From contig NC_084803.1 in NCBI RefSeq assembly GCF_963583255.1, positions 18,983,428-19,047,427 on the forward strand: a DNA stretch of 64,000 bases, read 5' to 3'. A model generated the notes under the pieces. The model did not search any database and was not told the DNA's origin. It saw only the letters and a list, made by a program, of their open reading frames with translations. The stretch is from Pyrus communis (taxonomy: Eukaryota; Streptophyta; Magnoliopsida; Rosales; Rosaceae). The translations under genes were made by a program, and so were the position numbers. This document shows positions 24,675 through 34,450 of the stretch, in pieces (within the stretch, counting starts at the first letter, position 1; the number at the start of each line of letters is the position of its first letter).

Positions 24675-24795
24675 GAGAATTGTTATAAGCACTCCAAAAA
24701 TCTCATTTGACACTCCTTACAAGTGTATTTTTCTTTCTAATTATAGAAAGTTTGGAGTGCCAAATGAGATTTTTTGAGTGCTAATAACAATTCCC
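24675..24795. mobile_element. 121-bp MITE with near-perfect inverted arms
   Basis: The left arm (GAGAATTGTTATAAGCACTC .. ATCTCATTTGACACTCC) is the inverse of the right arm ending in AACAATTCCC. Flanks TATTGAAAT (24666-24674) and TATTAGAAT (24796-24804) give a 9-bp duplication with two mismatches, which suggests Mutator-type mobilisation. It sits between two TA microsatellites. Confidence 0.82.
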
Positions 24796-24807
24796 TATTA
24801 GAATATG

Positions 24808-24810
<3 letters not shown>

Positions 24811-24852
<42 letters not shown>
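24811..24852. repeat. (TA)21 microsatellite
   Basis: A perfect TA run of 42 bp just outside the 121-bp MITE. A shorter TA run precedes the MITE at about 24644-24668. Confidence 0.95.
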
Positions 24853-24855
<3 letters not shown>

Positions 24856-26390
24856 GTAAAACTATGAAATAATAGCATGGGGTTCATGCATCATTGGGAA
24901 TGTCTCCATACAACTAAGGGTTTATAAAATATCTTGTATGTGTATTGGAAGAACCTAATTGGTTGAAAACGAAATAAAACCTTTGAATTTATAGGAGATC
25001 CTTATTGAAAATTGGGAATTTCGGGTCCGATGTGTTGTATCACGTTCAGTATAGGAAAAACCAAGTATAATCAATATAAGCATACTAATATAATAAATAA
25101 AAAGTTAATCATAATAACAATGATTGAAACGCAATACTTCCCTGAATAAAGATGAACAAACTCTTTTTAACGTAGTGTCAAGAGCGTGCTGGTAATATGT
25201 TATAAGTCTATTTAATTGAAGAACTATAGAGAGATTGAAAGAGAGGGTGCCGCAAGAAGTAGAAAGAATTGAGTGAATTATGATGTGTGATTTCTCATCT
25301 CATTGTGTATTTATTTAAGTAAGGTAAGTATTCCCCTTTAGTATTACAATACAATTAGAAAACTATCTAAAAGAGACTCATTTTTACCTCTCACACTTCT
25401 CTCAATTTTCGACTATCAGATAAAATGAATTGAAAAATATCAATTGATAAAAATTGACAAAGATGTATAGAAAGTAAAAATAGGTGTACAAATAATTCTA
25501 CTCATGGTAGAATATGGCAAAGATTTGCATCCACTTTGTTATATTTTTAATTATGCCAATAGCTTGCCCTTGTCGCAACTCAAGTTTTGAAAAAGCTTGC
25601 GCGAGATTTAAGGTAGAACAAATTATGTCGTCGGTTGCATGGTGAGGTTTATGGGACCCATTACAGGATAAGATGCCGCTTATGACTCACATATTGTAGG
25701 ACCCACATTAATAGACAATATTTTGACCCATGACGACAATCATGTAGTGAGTTTCTAAAGAGAAGCAAACCGAACCTTACACGTTTTACAATAACTTTTA
25801 TCTACCAAAACATTTCTCTCTCTCTCTCTCTGACAAAGTGAAAGTCTTTTATTTTTTAGAAATAAGACTAATATTAAATTATTATTTAGCAGTTATATTA
25901 ACACTTGTACTTTGACTTATAAATTATAGATAAAAAAACCACATATCTTTAATAATATTGTTTAATTAGATTAATATTAAATTATTGTTTAACAGTTATT
26001 ACTTAAGTGTTGTTTAACATGTATTTTTTTATTGGTGAAATATCACATAATTTGCAAATATGATCTAAAAAGTTGGTTTACCTGTTATTACTATTTGGTT
26101 GTGATATAATTTTTCTGATTGTCTAACAGGAGAAAATTCTTCATGTATTTTCTCTTTTTAGTTGTTAAGGTTTTGAAAGACCAAAATGAAGGCCGGAAAA
26201 GCTTCAACTTGATGGGGTCCAAGAGAGGCTGTACAATTCGTTTTTGGTACTTGCTTGCACACAATATACAAATATAATAAAGAAAAAAATTATTTTATTT
26301 AAACATAAACGTAACCTTAAAAAAGGTTAAGCTTTATTAAGAAAGAAAACAAGAGACAAAGACAAGTCGATCGATAGATATGTTGATTTC
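24853..26390. other. Intergenic DNA with possible copia LTR remnant
   Basis: On the minus strand, a putative LTR end at about 25199 (..GACTTATAACA) is followed by ATTACCAGCACGCTCTTG, like the primer-binding region of a class of plant copia elements. The LTR body would be 25199 to about 25400. No coding sequence of such an element is present, so this is at most a fragment. 25815-25830 is a short TC repeat. The rest is AT-rich, and the end near 26340 is the 3' flank of the MATE gene. Confidence 0.35.
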
Positions 26391-28065
26391 CTAATTAACT
26401 AGCATAATAGCATATACCAAGTCCTCATAGAATTCGTTCGCTAAAATCTCCTCCACACCAGCACTAGTGAGCTCTCTAGATCTCTCCACTAGTGCCACCC
26501 AGTCAGTCCTGATCAACACAATAACCATCGCAACAAAGCAAACCATTTGGGCTGCTAGAAGGCCCAACCATAGGCCCAACAAGCCTAAATGCATCACAAA
26601 TGCCATTAAAAATGCCATAGGTAACCCAACAACGTAGAAAGCACCAAAGTTGATAATCACACCCAACATTGGCCTCGCACTACCTTTCAACACACCACAA
26701 ACAGTGGTTTGAGGGCAGTTCCCAAGCTCACACAACCCTACCACAGGCAACACAGAAGCAGTCAGTGATATAACCGCTCGATCGGCCGTGAAGATTTCCC
26801 CCCAAACATTATGCATTGTGAGCAAGAAAGTGGATATTATAAGCCCTGTGAGAATGGAAAAATACAATGCAATAAACGATGATTGCTTAGCTTGTTTTGG
26901 ATAGTTGGCGCCTATCTCATTCCCCACCCGAGTCGAAACAGCTTGACTTAATGCATAGGGGAATTGGTAGACCAACGCGGTGGCCTGAATTATAATTCCC
27001 ATGGTAGACATAGCTTCAGCTGCATTACTGAGAAGCCCTGATAGGATAATCATAATCTCATACCACCACCACTCTAAGCACACAGAAACACAACTTGGGA
27101 CTGCTTGACGTATAATTTGGCTCCAGCCATTGAAGCAACATCGGATGGACCACCATTGCCATGTGTTTGTGCTGATATTTGAAACACACAAGTATAGTAT
27201 AAGAGTTATGAGACAGCTCATGTCGGTTAAGGTTTCAGCAAGGGCAACACCCTGAATGCCTAAGCCAAAATGCCATGCAAGCATATAGCTGGCAGGGGTG
27301 TGAATCACAAGGGCCACTGCAGCACTAAGCATTAAAGGGAATGTGATGCTTTGGGTTCTAAGGTGGATTCTGAGGGGATTTATGATAGATTGGAAAAATA
27401 AAGTTGGGATAGAGAAGGTGAGGTAGGTTGTGGCCGTGGATGAGATTGTTGGGTTTTGGCCCGAAAAGATAAGTAACGGCTCACAATGGAACCACAAGAT
27501 GGAAATGGGGATAGAGGTGAGGATGAGGATGGTGATAGTGCGTTGGAGGATGTGAGACATGAGAGGCCATTGTTGGGCTCCAAATGCCTGTGATGAGATC
27601 CCTTCCATGCCTGAAGCGAGGCCGGCAATAACCGAGTAACCACTAATGTTGGCCACACTAATGGCTAGGCTCCCTCCTGCTAATTCCCCTTTTCCCGATT
27701 TTCCCAAAAAGAACATTGAAATCGCTGATTTTGCATACACCATGAGGCCAGTCAAAATCATTGGCAGAGCTATGTTGTATAACTGCTTGATCTCTTCAAG
27801 AACCTATTCAAATCAATTGAACAAAAAATAATGAATATAATTCAGATGCACAAAAAAAAAAAAAAAAAAAAATACATACATGCAAATATGGTATGAAAAA
27901 AAAACAAAAGCGTTTCATAAAACTTACCATTGAAGAAATGGTGGATGGCCGATGCTGAGAATCTTGTCCATCTTCTTCATCGTCATTGATGGGGTGGTCG
28001 AATAGCTTGGACAAAAGCAAAAAATATATATGTGAGGTAGCTTCACCAATCTTGTTATACCTCAT
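26391..28065 (-). CDS. MATE-family efflux transporter (DETOXIFICATION type), two exons, 516 aa
   Basis: Exon 1 is 28065-27928, ending ATG|GTAAGT; exon 2 is 27803-26391, beginning after ..GAATAG; the joint is in phase 0. The predicted protein is 516 aa, normal for plant MATE carriers. Exon 1 encodes an acidic, hydrophilic N-terminus (HPINDDEEDG); exon 2 opens with VLEEIKQLYNIALPM, the start of helix 1 in the family. Twelve hydrophobic segments follow, with family words SAISMFFLG, SGYSVIAGLASGMEG and SSQAFGAQQW in the first repeat, and YALSQAVSTRVGNEIGA and CELGNCPQTTVCGVLKGSARP in the second. MATE carriers export or store organic compounds using H+ or Na+ gradients at the plasma or vacuolar membrane; the substrate cannot be read here. 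It is closest in feel to the DTX48-56 group. A second in-frame TTG precedes the ATG; I chose the ATG. Confidence 0.92.
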
Positions 28066-28373
28066 CTCAAATTGGCTAAACAAGATTGAAATTTTTGTGT
28101 AGATCTCAATGACTAAATTGATGAAATGGAGCGGGACTCAAACTAAGGAGAGAAAGATGGTTAATTTTCCTAGCACTCAGAAATCTTTATACAGTTATCT
28201 CACTACAATGGCAATAACAAATAGATTGGACAAACATATAGGCATGGCTTTTCATTGTAAGTGATCGGTTTTGTCTTTGTCTTGAAGAGTTAGTTAGGGT
28301 TTGCTAGTGAGGGATTGACGAGTGTGAGGAAGATAAGAAAAGGGGAAGAGGTGGCCATGCGAGTGGTTTGTCA

Positions 28374-28380
28374 TTTTATA
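28374..28380 (-). promoter_or_regulatory. Probable TATA box of the MATE gene
   Basis: TATAAAA on the minus strand about 310 bp before the ATG, which would give a leader of roughly 280 nt. Moderately convincing because the surroundings are not otherwise TA-rich. Confidence 0.45.
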
Positions 28381-29289
28381 TGAGGGTTTTGTCTTTGGAT
28401 TTCTCACAAGGCTGAAAGCCAATCTTGCTTTACATCAGATTTGACACTTTAACGTTGGTGACAAACTGGCAGTCTCTCCGAATGCCAAAAATTCATGAAC
28501 CCACATAACTCTGAGAATGAGATAAAAGTGAGGATTAGAATACTAGGACAAATTAACACCTCTTTAATTTAGACCAAATGCATTAAAAGTTGTTAACTCA
28601 TTGGGTCAAACTAAGTAAATTATAAAGTAAGGAAAAACTTTGATGTTCTTACCATTGGGTCAAACTAAATAAATTTTGTGTCTGGAGATTTTTTTTTCCA
28701 TTGGCCAATAAATGTCATATATTTGAAACCAATAAATCATGGACAGAATGTTTCCAAATCAATACCTAATATCAAATTTGAAAATCCTTTCTTATTTGAC
28801 ATAATTTGATTACTTAAAAATTCATATTCATGTATGTAAAATTCAAATGATGAAATCAATGACTTAATATTTTATCATTGTTCTCTTAAACAGAAAATGT
28901 ATGAGTTTTTCATTTAAATTATAAATGTATTATTTAAAATTGTAGGTTTTCATATTTTAAAAGATTCGTTTTTAAGCGGTCGCGAGTTCTTGTTTGTTTT
29001 GTGATAAGGAGCCATAATGAGTTTTCTCAATACAATTATTTTATTCGAGTCACGCCAATTTAAAATAGCAACAACCATGATACATAGTTAATTAAAACAA
29101 TGAGCAAGTCTCATTCCGATTGTAGAAATGGTTTGGAAACAATTAATCTTGTATGACAAAAAGAGACGCAGTCAACACTACACTTAATAAATGTTATGCA
29201 CGTGGAAATATTATTCTTAAAAAGAAGTGTTTGCACCTGTAAAAGTGATAATGTTCGAATACTTTTTTGTTGTTGTTATATGTATTTTC
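28381..29289. other. Upstream intergenic DNA of the MATE gene
   Basis: AT-rich, no gene. A segment at about 29183-29270 (GCACGTGGAAATATTATTC .. AAAAGTGATAATG) recurs in direct orientation at about 31647-31730, on the other side of the long-TIR element, so both may belong to one older repeat family. Confidence 0.4.
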
Positions 29290-29585
29290 GGGTGATTATC
29301 ACTTTATTATCCTAAAATATTGTGGTTTTCAAACTTTTATACCTCAAGTTTTTTTTTCATCCAAGTCTTATGTCTAAAGTTATGTTTTTTTTCTCAAATT
29401 CATACTTCCGTTAGGTTGATCGTTAGTAACTTTGTTGAAACATGGCGTGCCTCCCATGTGAATGATAACTGGATATCCACGCGTCACTGTGGCTCCACAT
29501 GGACAATTAAACAATTTTAAATTTTAAAAATTAATTTTAAAAATAAAAGATAAACAATTAAAATAAATAAAATAAATTAAGCAAT

Positions 29586-30300
29586 TCCTTCAAGGGTTGC
29601 TGTTGTTGCCGCCTCTTCTTAGTACTGGTTTGGTACTTATGTGTTTTTATAAAAAAAATTGGGTATTAAAAAAAGCTGAGCTCATAATTAAAAGTATTTG
29701 GTAAATATTTAAAAATAGATTATTTTCACAGTTTTGGGTGAAATTAAGCTGAAAACATGAAGCAGCAAAAATGAGCTTATTCTCACAGCACAGCAGAAAC
29801 ATTTTTTTTTTTTTTTCAAAGCATAGCAATAACAAACCAGCCCTTACTCTTGTCCTTCCTAACCCTCCTCGTCATCGCCGTGAAGCCAAAGAAGTCGTAG
29901 TTCGTCTCCAGCAAGTTGGCATCCAGTACATGGGCATCAACTCCCCCAAACCCACCCTGACCGCCGACTGCATCCAAAACCCTACCTCCGTCTTCCTCTC
30001 CTTTAACATTCCCATGCTTTTCTCTGTTGATAACCCAAACAAAGTTGGGAACAAGTACAGCAAGTCCAGGTTCATTGTCATGTACCGCAGGATCCCATTG
30101 GGCAATGCCTTCATCCCCGACTTCTACCAGGATGCCCACATTGTCTGCCAAGTCGTTGCCACCATCGCCGTTTATTGAGTCAATGTGCTCCAAGCCGACA
30201 CCGTCGATTTAGTTCGAGACGCTTCCTTCAATGACCGAGTCGAGCTCAGGGTATTAGGTGATGTTGTTGCCAAGATCCACATCATGAAATTTTGGTTGTA
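29586..30300 (+). pseudogene. LEA-2 / NDR1-HIN1-like gene fragment
   Basis: The frame resembles plant LEA-2 (NHL) proteins: a cysteine run before a membrane anchor (C-C-C-C-R-L-F, then LTLLVIAVKP after the MITE), then GIQYMGI, VDNPNKVGNKYSKSRF, MYRRIPLGNAF, PDFYQDAH, and after a TGA at 30176-30178 VNVLQADTVDLVRDASFNDR and VELRVLGDVVAKI. LEA-2 proteins of this group are membrane-anchored with an extracellular beta-sandwich domain. The copy is split by a MITE at 29621-29846, has a frameshift just after the anchor, an internal stop, and ends before the last beta strands. Not functional. It lies wholly within long inverted repeats, so it was probably captured by a transposon. Confidence 0.78.
29621..29846. 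mobile_element. hAT MITE inserted in the captured LEA-2 fragment
   Basis: Ends AGTACTGGTTTGGTAC and, inverted, TAAGGGCTGGTTTGTTATT, the GGGCTGGTTTGG class. Flanks CTCTTCTT (29613-29620) and CTCTTGTC (29847-29854) form an 8-bp duplication with two mismatches. The host frame resumes on the far side. A related MITE end is present near 15683. Confidence 0.72.
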
Positions 30301-30639
30301 GGGTTCTGAGTTTTGGGGTTCTTGGGATCGAACTTCTTCTTTTGGGAGGAAGATGATAGGAAAAAAAAACACGTGTTGAAATTTTTTTAATTTTTAATTC
30401 TCAAAGCTTTTTTATTTTATTTTTAATTATCCACGTGGAGCCACAGTAATGCGTGGATATACAGTTATTGTCCACATATGAGCCACGTTATGTTTTAACG
30501 GAGTACTAATGGTCAACCTAACGGAGTATGAATTTGGAAGAAAAATGTAACTTTTAAGTACGAAACTAGGATAAAAAAACCTTAATGTATGAAAGTCTGA
30601 AAACCATGATACTTTATGATAGTAAATGGAGAATTACTC

Positions 30640-31192
30640 ATATTTTTAATATTTACTTTTTTTATAAATACTTTTTTTTAAGAATATAGTAAAAAAACGT
30701 ACGTAAAAAAGACAAGCCAAATGTGGTTCTTAAAATAAATCAAGAAGACATACACGAAAAAATAATATAAAAAAGTACCATAACTGCACAATTACAAACT
30801 CATTAGAAAAATAATTCTAATCCTTAGCTGCGTAGTAGTATTAGTCCCAAACCCTAATTCCTAGTCACAAGAGAGAAGGGCTAGTGTCATAGTGGAATCT
30901 AAGGCTCCCCCCACCCCCTCCCTTCTCCTAATTCATGAGTTTGTTGTGTTAGCATCTAGTTGAAGTTGAACCCAATATCTGTGACACTCTTAAGTCGTCA
31001 TAATCCAAAACTTGTCGTATCGGAAACACCCCTTATTAGCAGCATGGAGGAAGAAGAAGAGCAAACCAAGCACTGCGACTGCTCATCTCCTCCATGGCTG
31101 GAGAAGAATGTTGTGGTGATCAAAAATTAGTTGATCCAATAAAGACCTATTTCAATCTAATGTCATACTCATCATAAACAAAGAACTTACAA

Positions 31193-31230
<38 letters not shown>

Positions 31231-31782
31231 TTGTGGCTTATTTTATTTGATAAGAGAGAAAGGGTGTGCACGAGGAATATAAGTTTATTTGTAGTAATAA
31301 GAGGAAAAAGAATTCTCTTCCTCCAAGGAATACAAGTCCTAATAAGGAAGAATAACTAGTGTCAAATCTAATATAGGATTTACACAATCACACTTAAAAA
31401 CAATGTTTAAAACAAATAACAATTTATATCTATAATGGCTAAAGACCTATCCCAAATGAGGATCCTCTCCGAATCCTCTTTGTGAGGATCCCGGGAATCC
31501 TCCAATTGTGTTCATTCATCGTACATCATGCGGTTATAAATCATTGTAAATTTTTTTTATTTAAAATTGAATATAAACAGTACATGATGAAAATTGACCG
31601 CGATGTACATTAAACGAACACGATTAAAGGACCCGGAGAACATTACGCTTAGTAAATGTTGTGCACGTGGAATTATCACTCATAAAAGAAGTGTTTTGCA
31701 CCTATAAAAGTGATAATGCTCCAATACCTTTCTAGTTTAGACAATTGACTTTAATAATATGATAATTATTTTGACTTTAAAA
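30640..31782. other. Intergenic DNA with an (AAT)n microsatellite
   Basis: (AAT)n runs from about 31196 to 31231. A short acidic frame from ATG 31044 (M-E-E-E-E-E-Q-T-K-H-C-D-C) looks coding-like for about 27 codons, then stops at a TAG; I cannot assign it. The rest is AT-rich without a recognised gene. Confidence 0.4.
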
Positions 31783-32340
31783 TTGGAAGCGGTGCATCTC
31801 CTATATGGTTTAAGGGGCAATTTTGTTGATGAAAAAGTGATGGAAGATGTGAGAGAACACTTTAGTTTGGAATAAGTTAGATGATGTCATTATGTTCCAT
31901 GCTTTTTCAATTGAAGAACTAAAGAAGATTGATAGGCTGCAAATGGAGATTGTTGCAGGTTGTCTAGAGCATGATTGTATTTTCTTAGAAGTGACTAATG
32001 CCGCATATGATTATGTGTTCAAGAAGAGTTACAATCAAGCGAGTAGTACCAAAACAAAATCCTTGTTTTATTTTGTACGTCTTACTCTACTTATGCATAA
32101 AATAATACTTACTGGTTTCTAGAATTTTGGGGCTAGAAATGTTGGAAGATGGACTGAGTAGAGTTAGCACTAATGCTCGCGAAACGAGAAATAGATGAGA
32201 AGTCAGACGTCCAAGCCAAGGAAGCAAATTGTTGTACCAAATTGAGAAGAATAGTGTCTCCAACAGTGTTGTAAAACAATTGATGTTGTACCAGTGGTAG
32301 GGCAAGACAAATCAGTTGATGTTGTTGTAAATTCCTTTTT
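31783..32340 (+). pseudogene. ClpB/HSP101 C-terminal fragment A
   Basis: Translations in shifting frames follow the C-terminal part of plant cytosolic HSP101: VMEDVREHFSLE (where HSP101 has a motif ending in HFRPELLNRLDE), DDVIMFHAFSIEELKKIDRLQM, FLEVTNAAYDYVFKKSYN, then NFGARNVGRW and VELALMLAKREIDEKSDV. HSP101 is the hexameric AAA+ disaggregase of heat tolerance; this stretch is the small subdomain after the second ATPase module. Stops and frameshifts (about 31873, 32120, 32157) kill the frame. No introns are obvious between the pieces. Confidence 0.65.
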
Positions 32341-32400
32341 GAGGTCAAGAATTTGGGCTTAAGAATGAGAAATATAGGTTATTTCTTTCTTCTTCTTAAG

Positions 32401-32990
32401 TCTTCTAGGTGTTGGTAAAACAGAGTTTGCAAAGGGTAATGTTGAGTAGCTCTTTGATTGGTTCTCCTAGGGTGCGTTGGTCATGGAAGGGTGACCAACT
32501 AACTAAGGTTGTGACGGAGGCCATATAGCATAGTGTTATTTCATGAAGTGGTGAAAGCATATAAGTCAATTGTTAACACTTTATTGCAAGTGTTGGAGGA
32601 TGAAAGGTTAACTATGACGGGGGTTACACATTTGACTTTAGTAATAAACTAATTATTTTACCTTTAAACCTTGCAATGAAACATATCTTATCTAGGTCAA
32701 TGGGTGAGTGCTCAATGGAAGCTACTAATGATGAACTCATAAAAGGCTGTTTCATCACCCTAAATTGTTGTTTATGATGTTTATAGCCTTGCTTGTTTAA
32801 TATTGTGTAACTTTTGAATAAGTGGGAAGGAAGTTTAGTCCAAAGTTAGTGATTTTTTATAAAGGTAGGTAGGCTCCAAATGGCAGATGTTGTAGCCCGA
32901 CTAAAGTGGAAGGGAATTTTCTTGAAAGTGACTAACGCATCATTTTACTATGTTTTCGATGATAATTATTATCGTAGCCTCCACCATTAT
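32401..32990 (+). pseudogene. ClpB/HSP101 fragment B (second AAA module and C-terminus)
   Basis: Begins at a Walker A remnant, LLGVGKTEFAKG (the usual P-T-G triplet before it is missing), then RPYSIVLFHEVVKAYKSIVN, a Walker B region with H in place of the first acidic residue, then NTLLQVLEDERLT, DFSNKLIIL and, near 32875-32990, RLQMADVVARLKWKGIFLKV, VTNASFYYVF. Frameshifts and stops recur (32446, 32515, near 32630). It repeats part of fragment A, so two copies of the same gene region lie in direct order, A (C-terminal) then B (AAA2 plus C-terminal). Origin may be a tandem duplication followed by deletion. Confidence 0.65.
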
Positions 32991-33269
32991 TGATATTAAT
33001 GCGTATTAAAAAAGAAAAAAAAACAAACAAAACTTTGAGCTTTGGTCTGCCTATGAGAGGATTATATGTATATGATATCGATTTTAAGCGTATAACACCA
33101 CGAATAACAAACTCATAGATCTGTAGTCTAACACGATTTTATCGCTTACAAATTTGAACCCAAATATTTTATTTTATAAGTTATGTTTAAGAAATATTAC
33201 AAATTTGTTTCATAATTTCTTGTTATGAGAATTTAAGATGAAGTCCCTTGGTTTTTCATTTTTTATAAC

Positions 33270-33690
33270 TCCTATAACTATGCTTGCATTCCCTTCTTGG
33301 GAGATGACCTCATTTCTCCACTTACAAATAATTTATTTTCACTATGAGAATTTCATGATCAGAAATATTCAATCTCTTAATCTTCATTTGAAGATCATTC
33401 TTACAAAAAAACATTCAAATACGAGATCGTTTAGTTATCGAAATGTATCATATAAATCAACGGTTTATCATGAATATGTTAATTGGTACCTACACCGTTG
33501 ATTTATTTTGATACATTTGAATGACTAAATGATCTCTGATTTTAATGTTTTTTTTTTGGTAAGGATGGTTTTCAAATGAATATTAAGAGATTGAAGGGTT
33601 TTGATTATAAAAAAAACTTGTATTGAAATACGTTATTTGCAAACGGGGGAATAAGCTCATTTTCCTAGGAGAGGAATGTCAGTATTGTTC
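33270..33690. mobile_element. MITE related to the one at 21442-21847
   Basis: The same inner words occur in the same order (ATTTCATGATCAG, TCTTAATCTTCATTTGAAG, ACAAAAAAACATTC, then the inverted TTTTCAAATGAATATTAAG and TTTTGATTATAAAA). The outer arms are less well kept (GCTTGCATTCCCTTC against the inverse of GAATGTCAGTATTG), so the ends are approximate. The central inverted repeat (ATGTATC .. GATACAT, 33445-33525) is like that of the first copy. Confidence 0.62.
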
Positions 33691-34410
33691 TTTTTGTTAA
33701 TTTGGAAATGGGTAGCTCGGGGTATATAATATATAGTCCATTTCTATTGAGGGATCCCTCAAATAAGCTTATCTAAAGGACACCTTGTCGGCCCAATCTA
33801 CAATGAATTTTGATGATCATAAAAGGGTTTGTATGAGTTAAATTTTTGCAAACTAAATAACCATACATGTATATAATAAGAAAGATAATAGACGTACAAG
33901 CATAAATTAAGAGCGAAAACAACAAAACTAGTTGTGATACAAATTCCCTTCAAGATTTTTGACCTCAGTGGTTGATCTACTCATTTGCTTTCAAGAATAA
34001 AGATAAGGTTTGGTGTTCATACATACAGAGCAAGCTTTGAATCTGAAGATGCTTCTTCGCCAAGCCTTCTCAAATTGATCCACTTTGTATAGCTTCTCCT
34101 CTTAGACTCAAAAGCTAGGGTCTTCTAACTTTCAACATCTTCTTTGAAACAATGAGTTTTTGGTCTAGAATAAGTGTGAGAGGTTAGTACACACTTATTC
34201 TATGATGAGGAAGGGGTTGCACACACCAAAAATGGTGGTGATGGTGCACGATTTTGGAGGTGGTGGATGAATGTTTGGTTTCTCTCTAAGGTAACTATAC
34301 TACCTTACTTTTGCTCTCTATGAAGAGTACTAAAGGATGAGTAATCTTTCTTATACTTTAGATACCTCTCTTTTTTCTTTCTTCTTCCTCAACAACTAGA
34401 GAAATTCATG

Positions 34411-34450
<40 letters not shown>

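Larger units (their letters stand above)
29290..30639. mobile_element. Long-TIR (Mutator-like) element carrying a LEA-2 gene fragment
   Basis: About 230 bp at the left (29290-29520) match the inverse of the right end (30400-30639): shared words include TTCCGTTAGGTTGA, TATCCACGCG/GCA, CTGTGGCTCCAC and ATGGTTTTCA. Long terminal inverted repeats around captured host DNA are the hallmark of Pack-MULEs. The interior (29586-30300) is GC-richer and derives from a LEA-2/NDR1-like gene. A clear 9-bp target duplication is not visible (flanks ATGTATTTT and ATATTTTTA agree at 6 of 9), so the superfamily is an inference. Confidence 0.7.
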
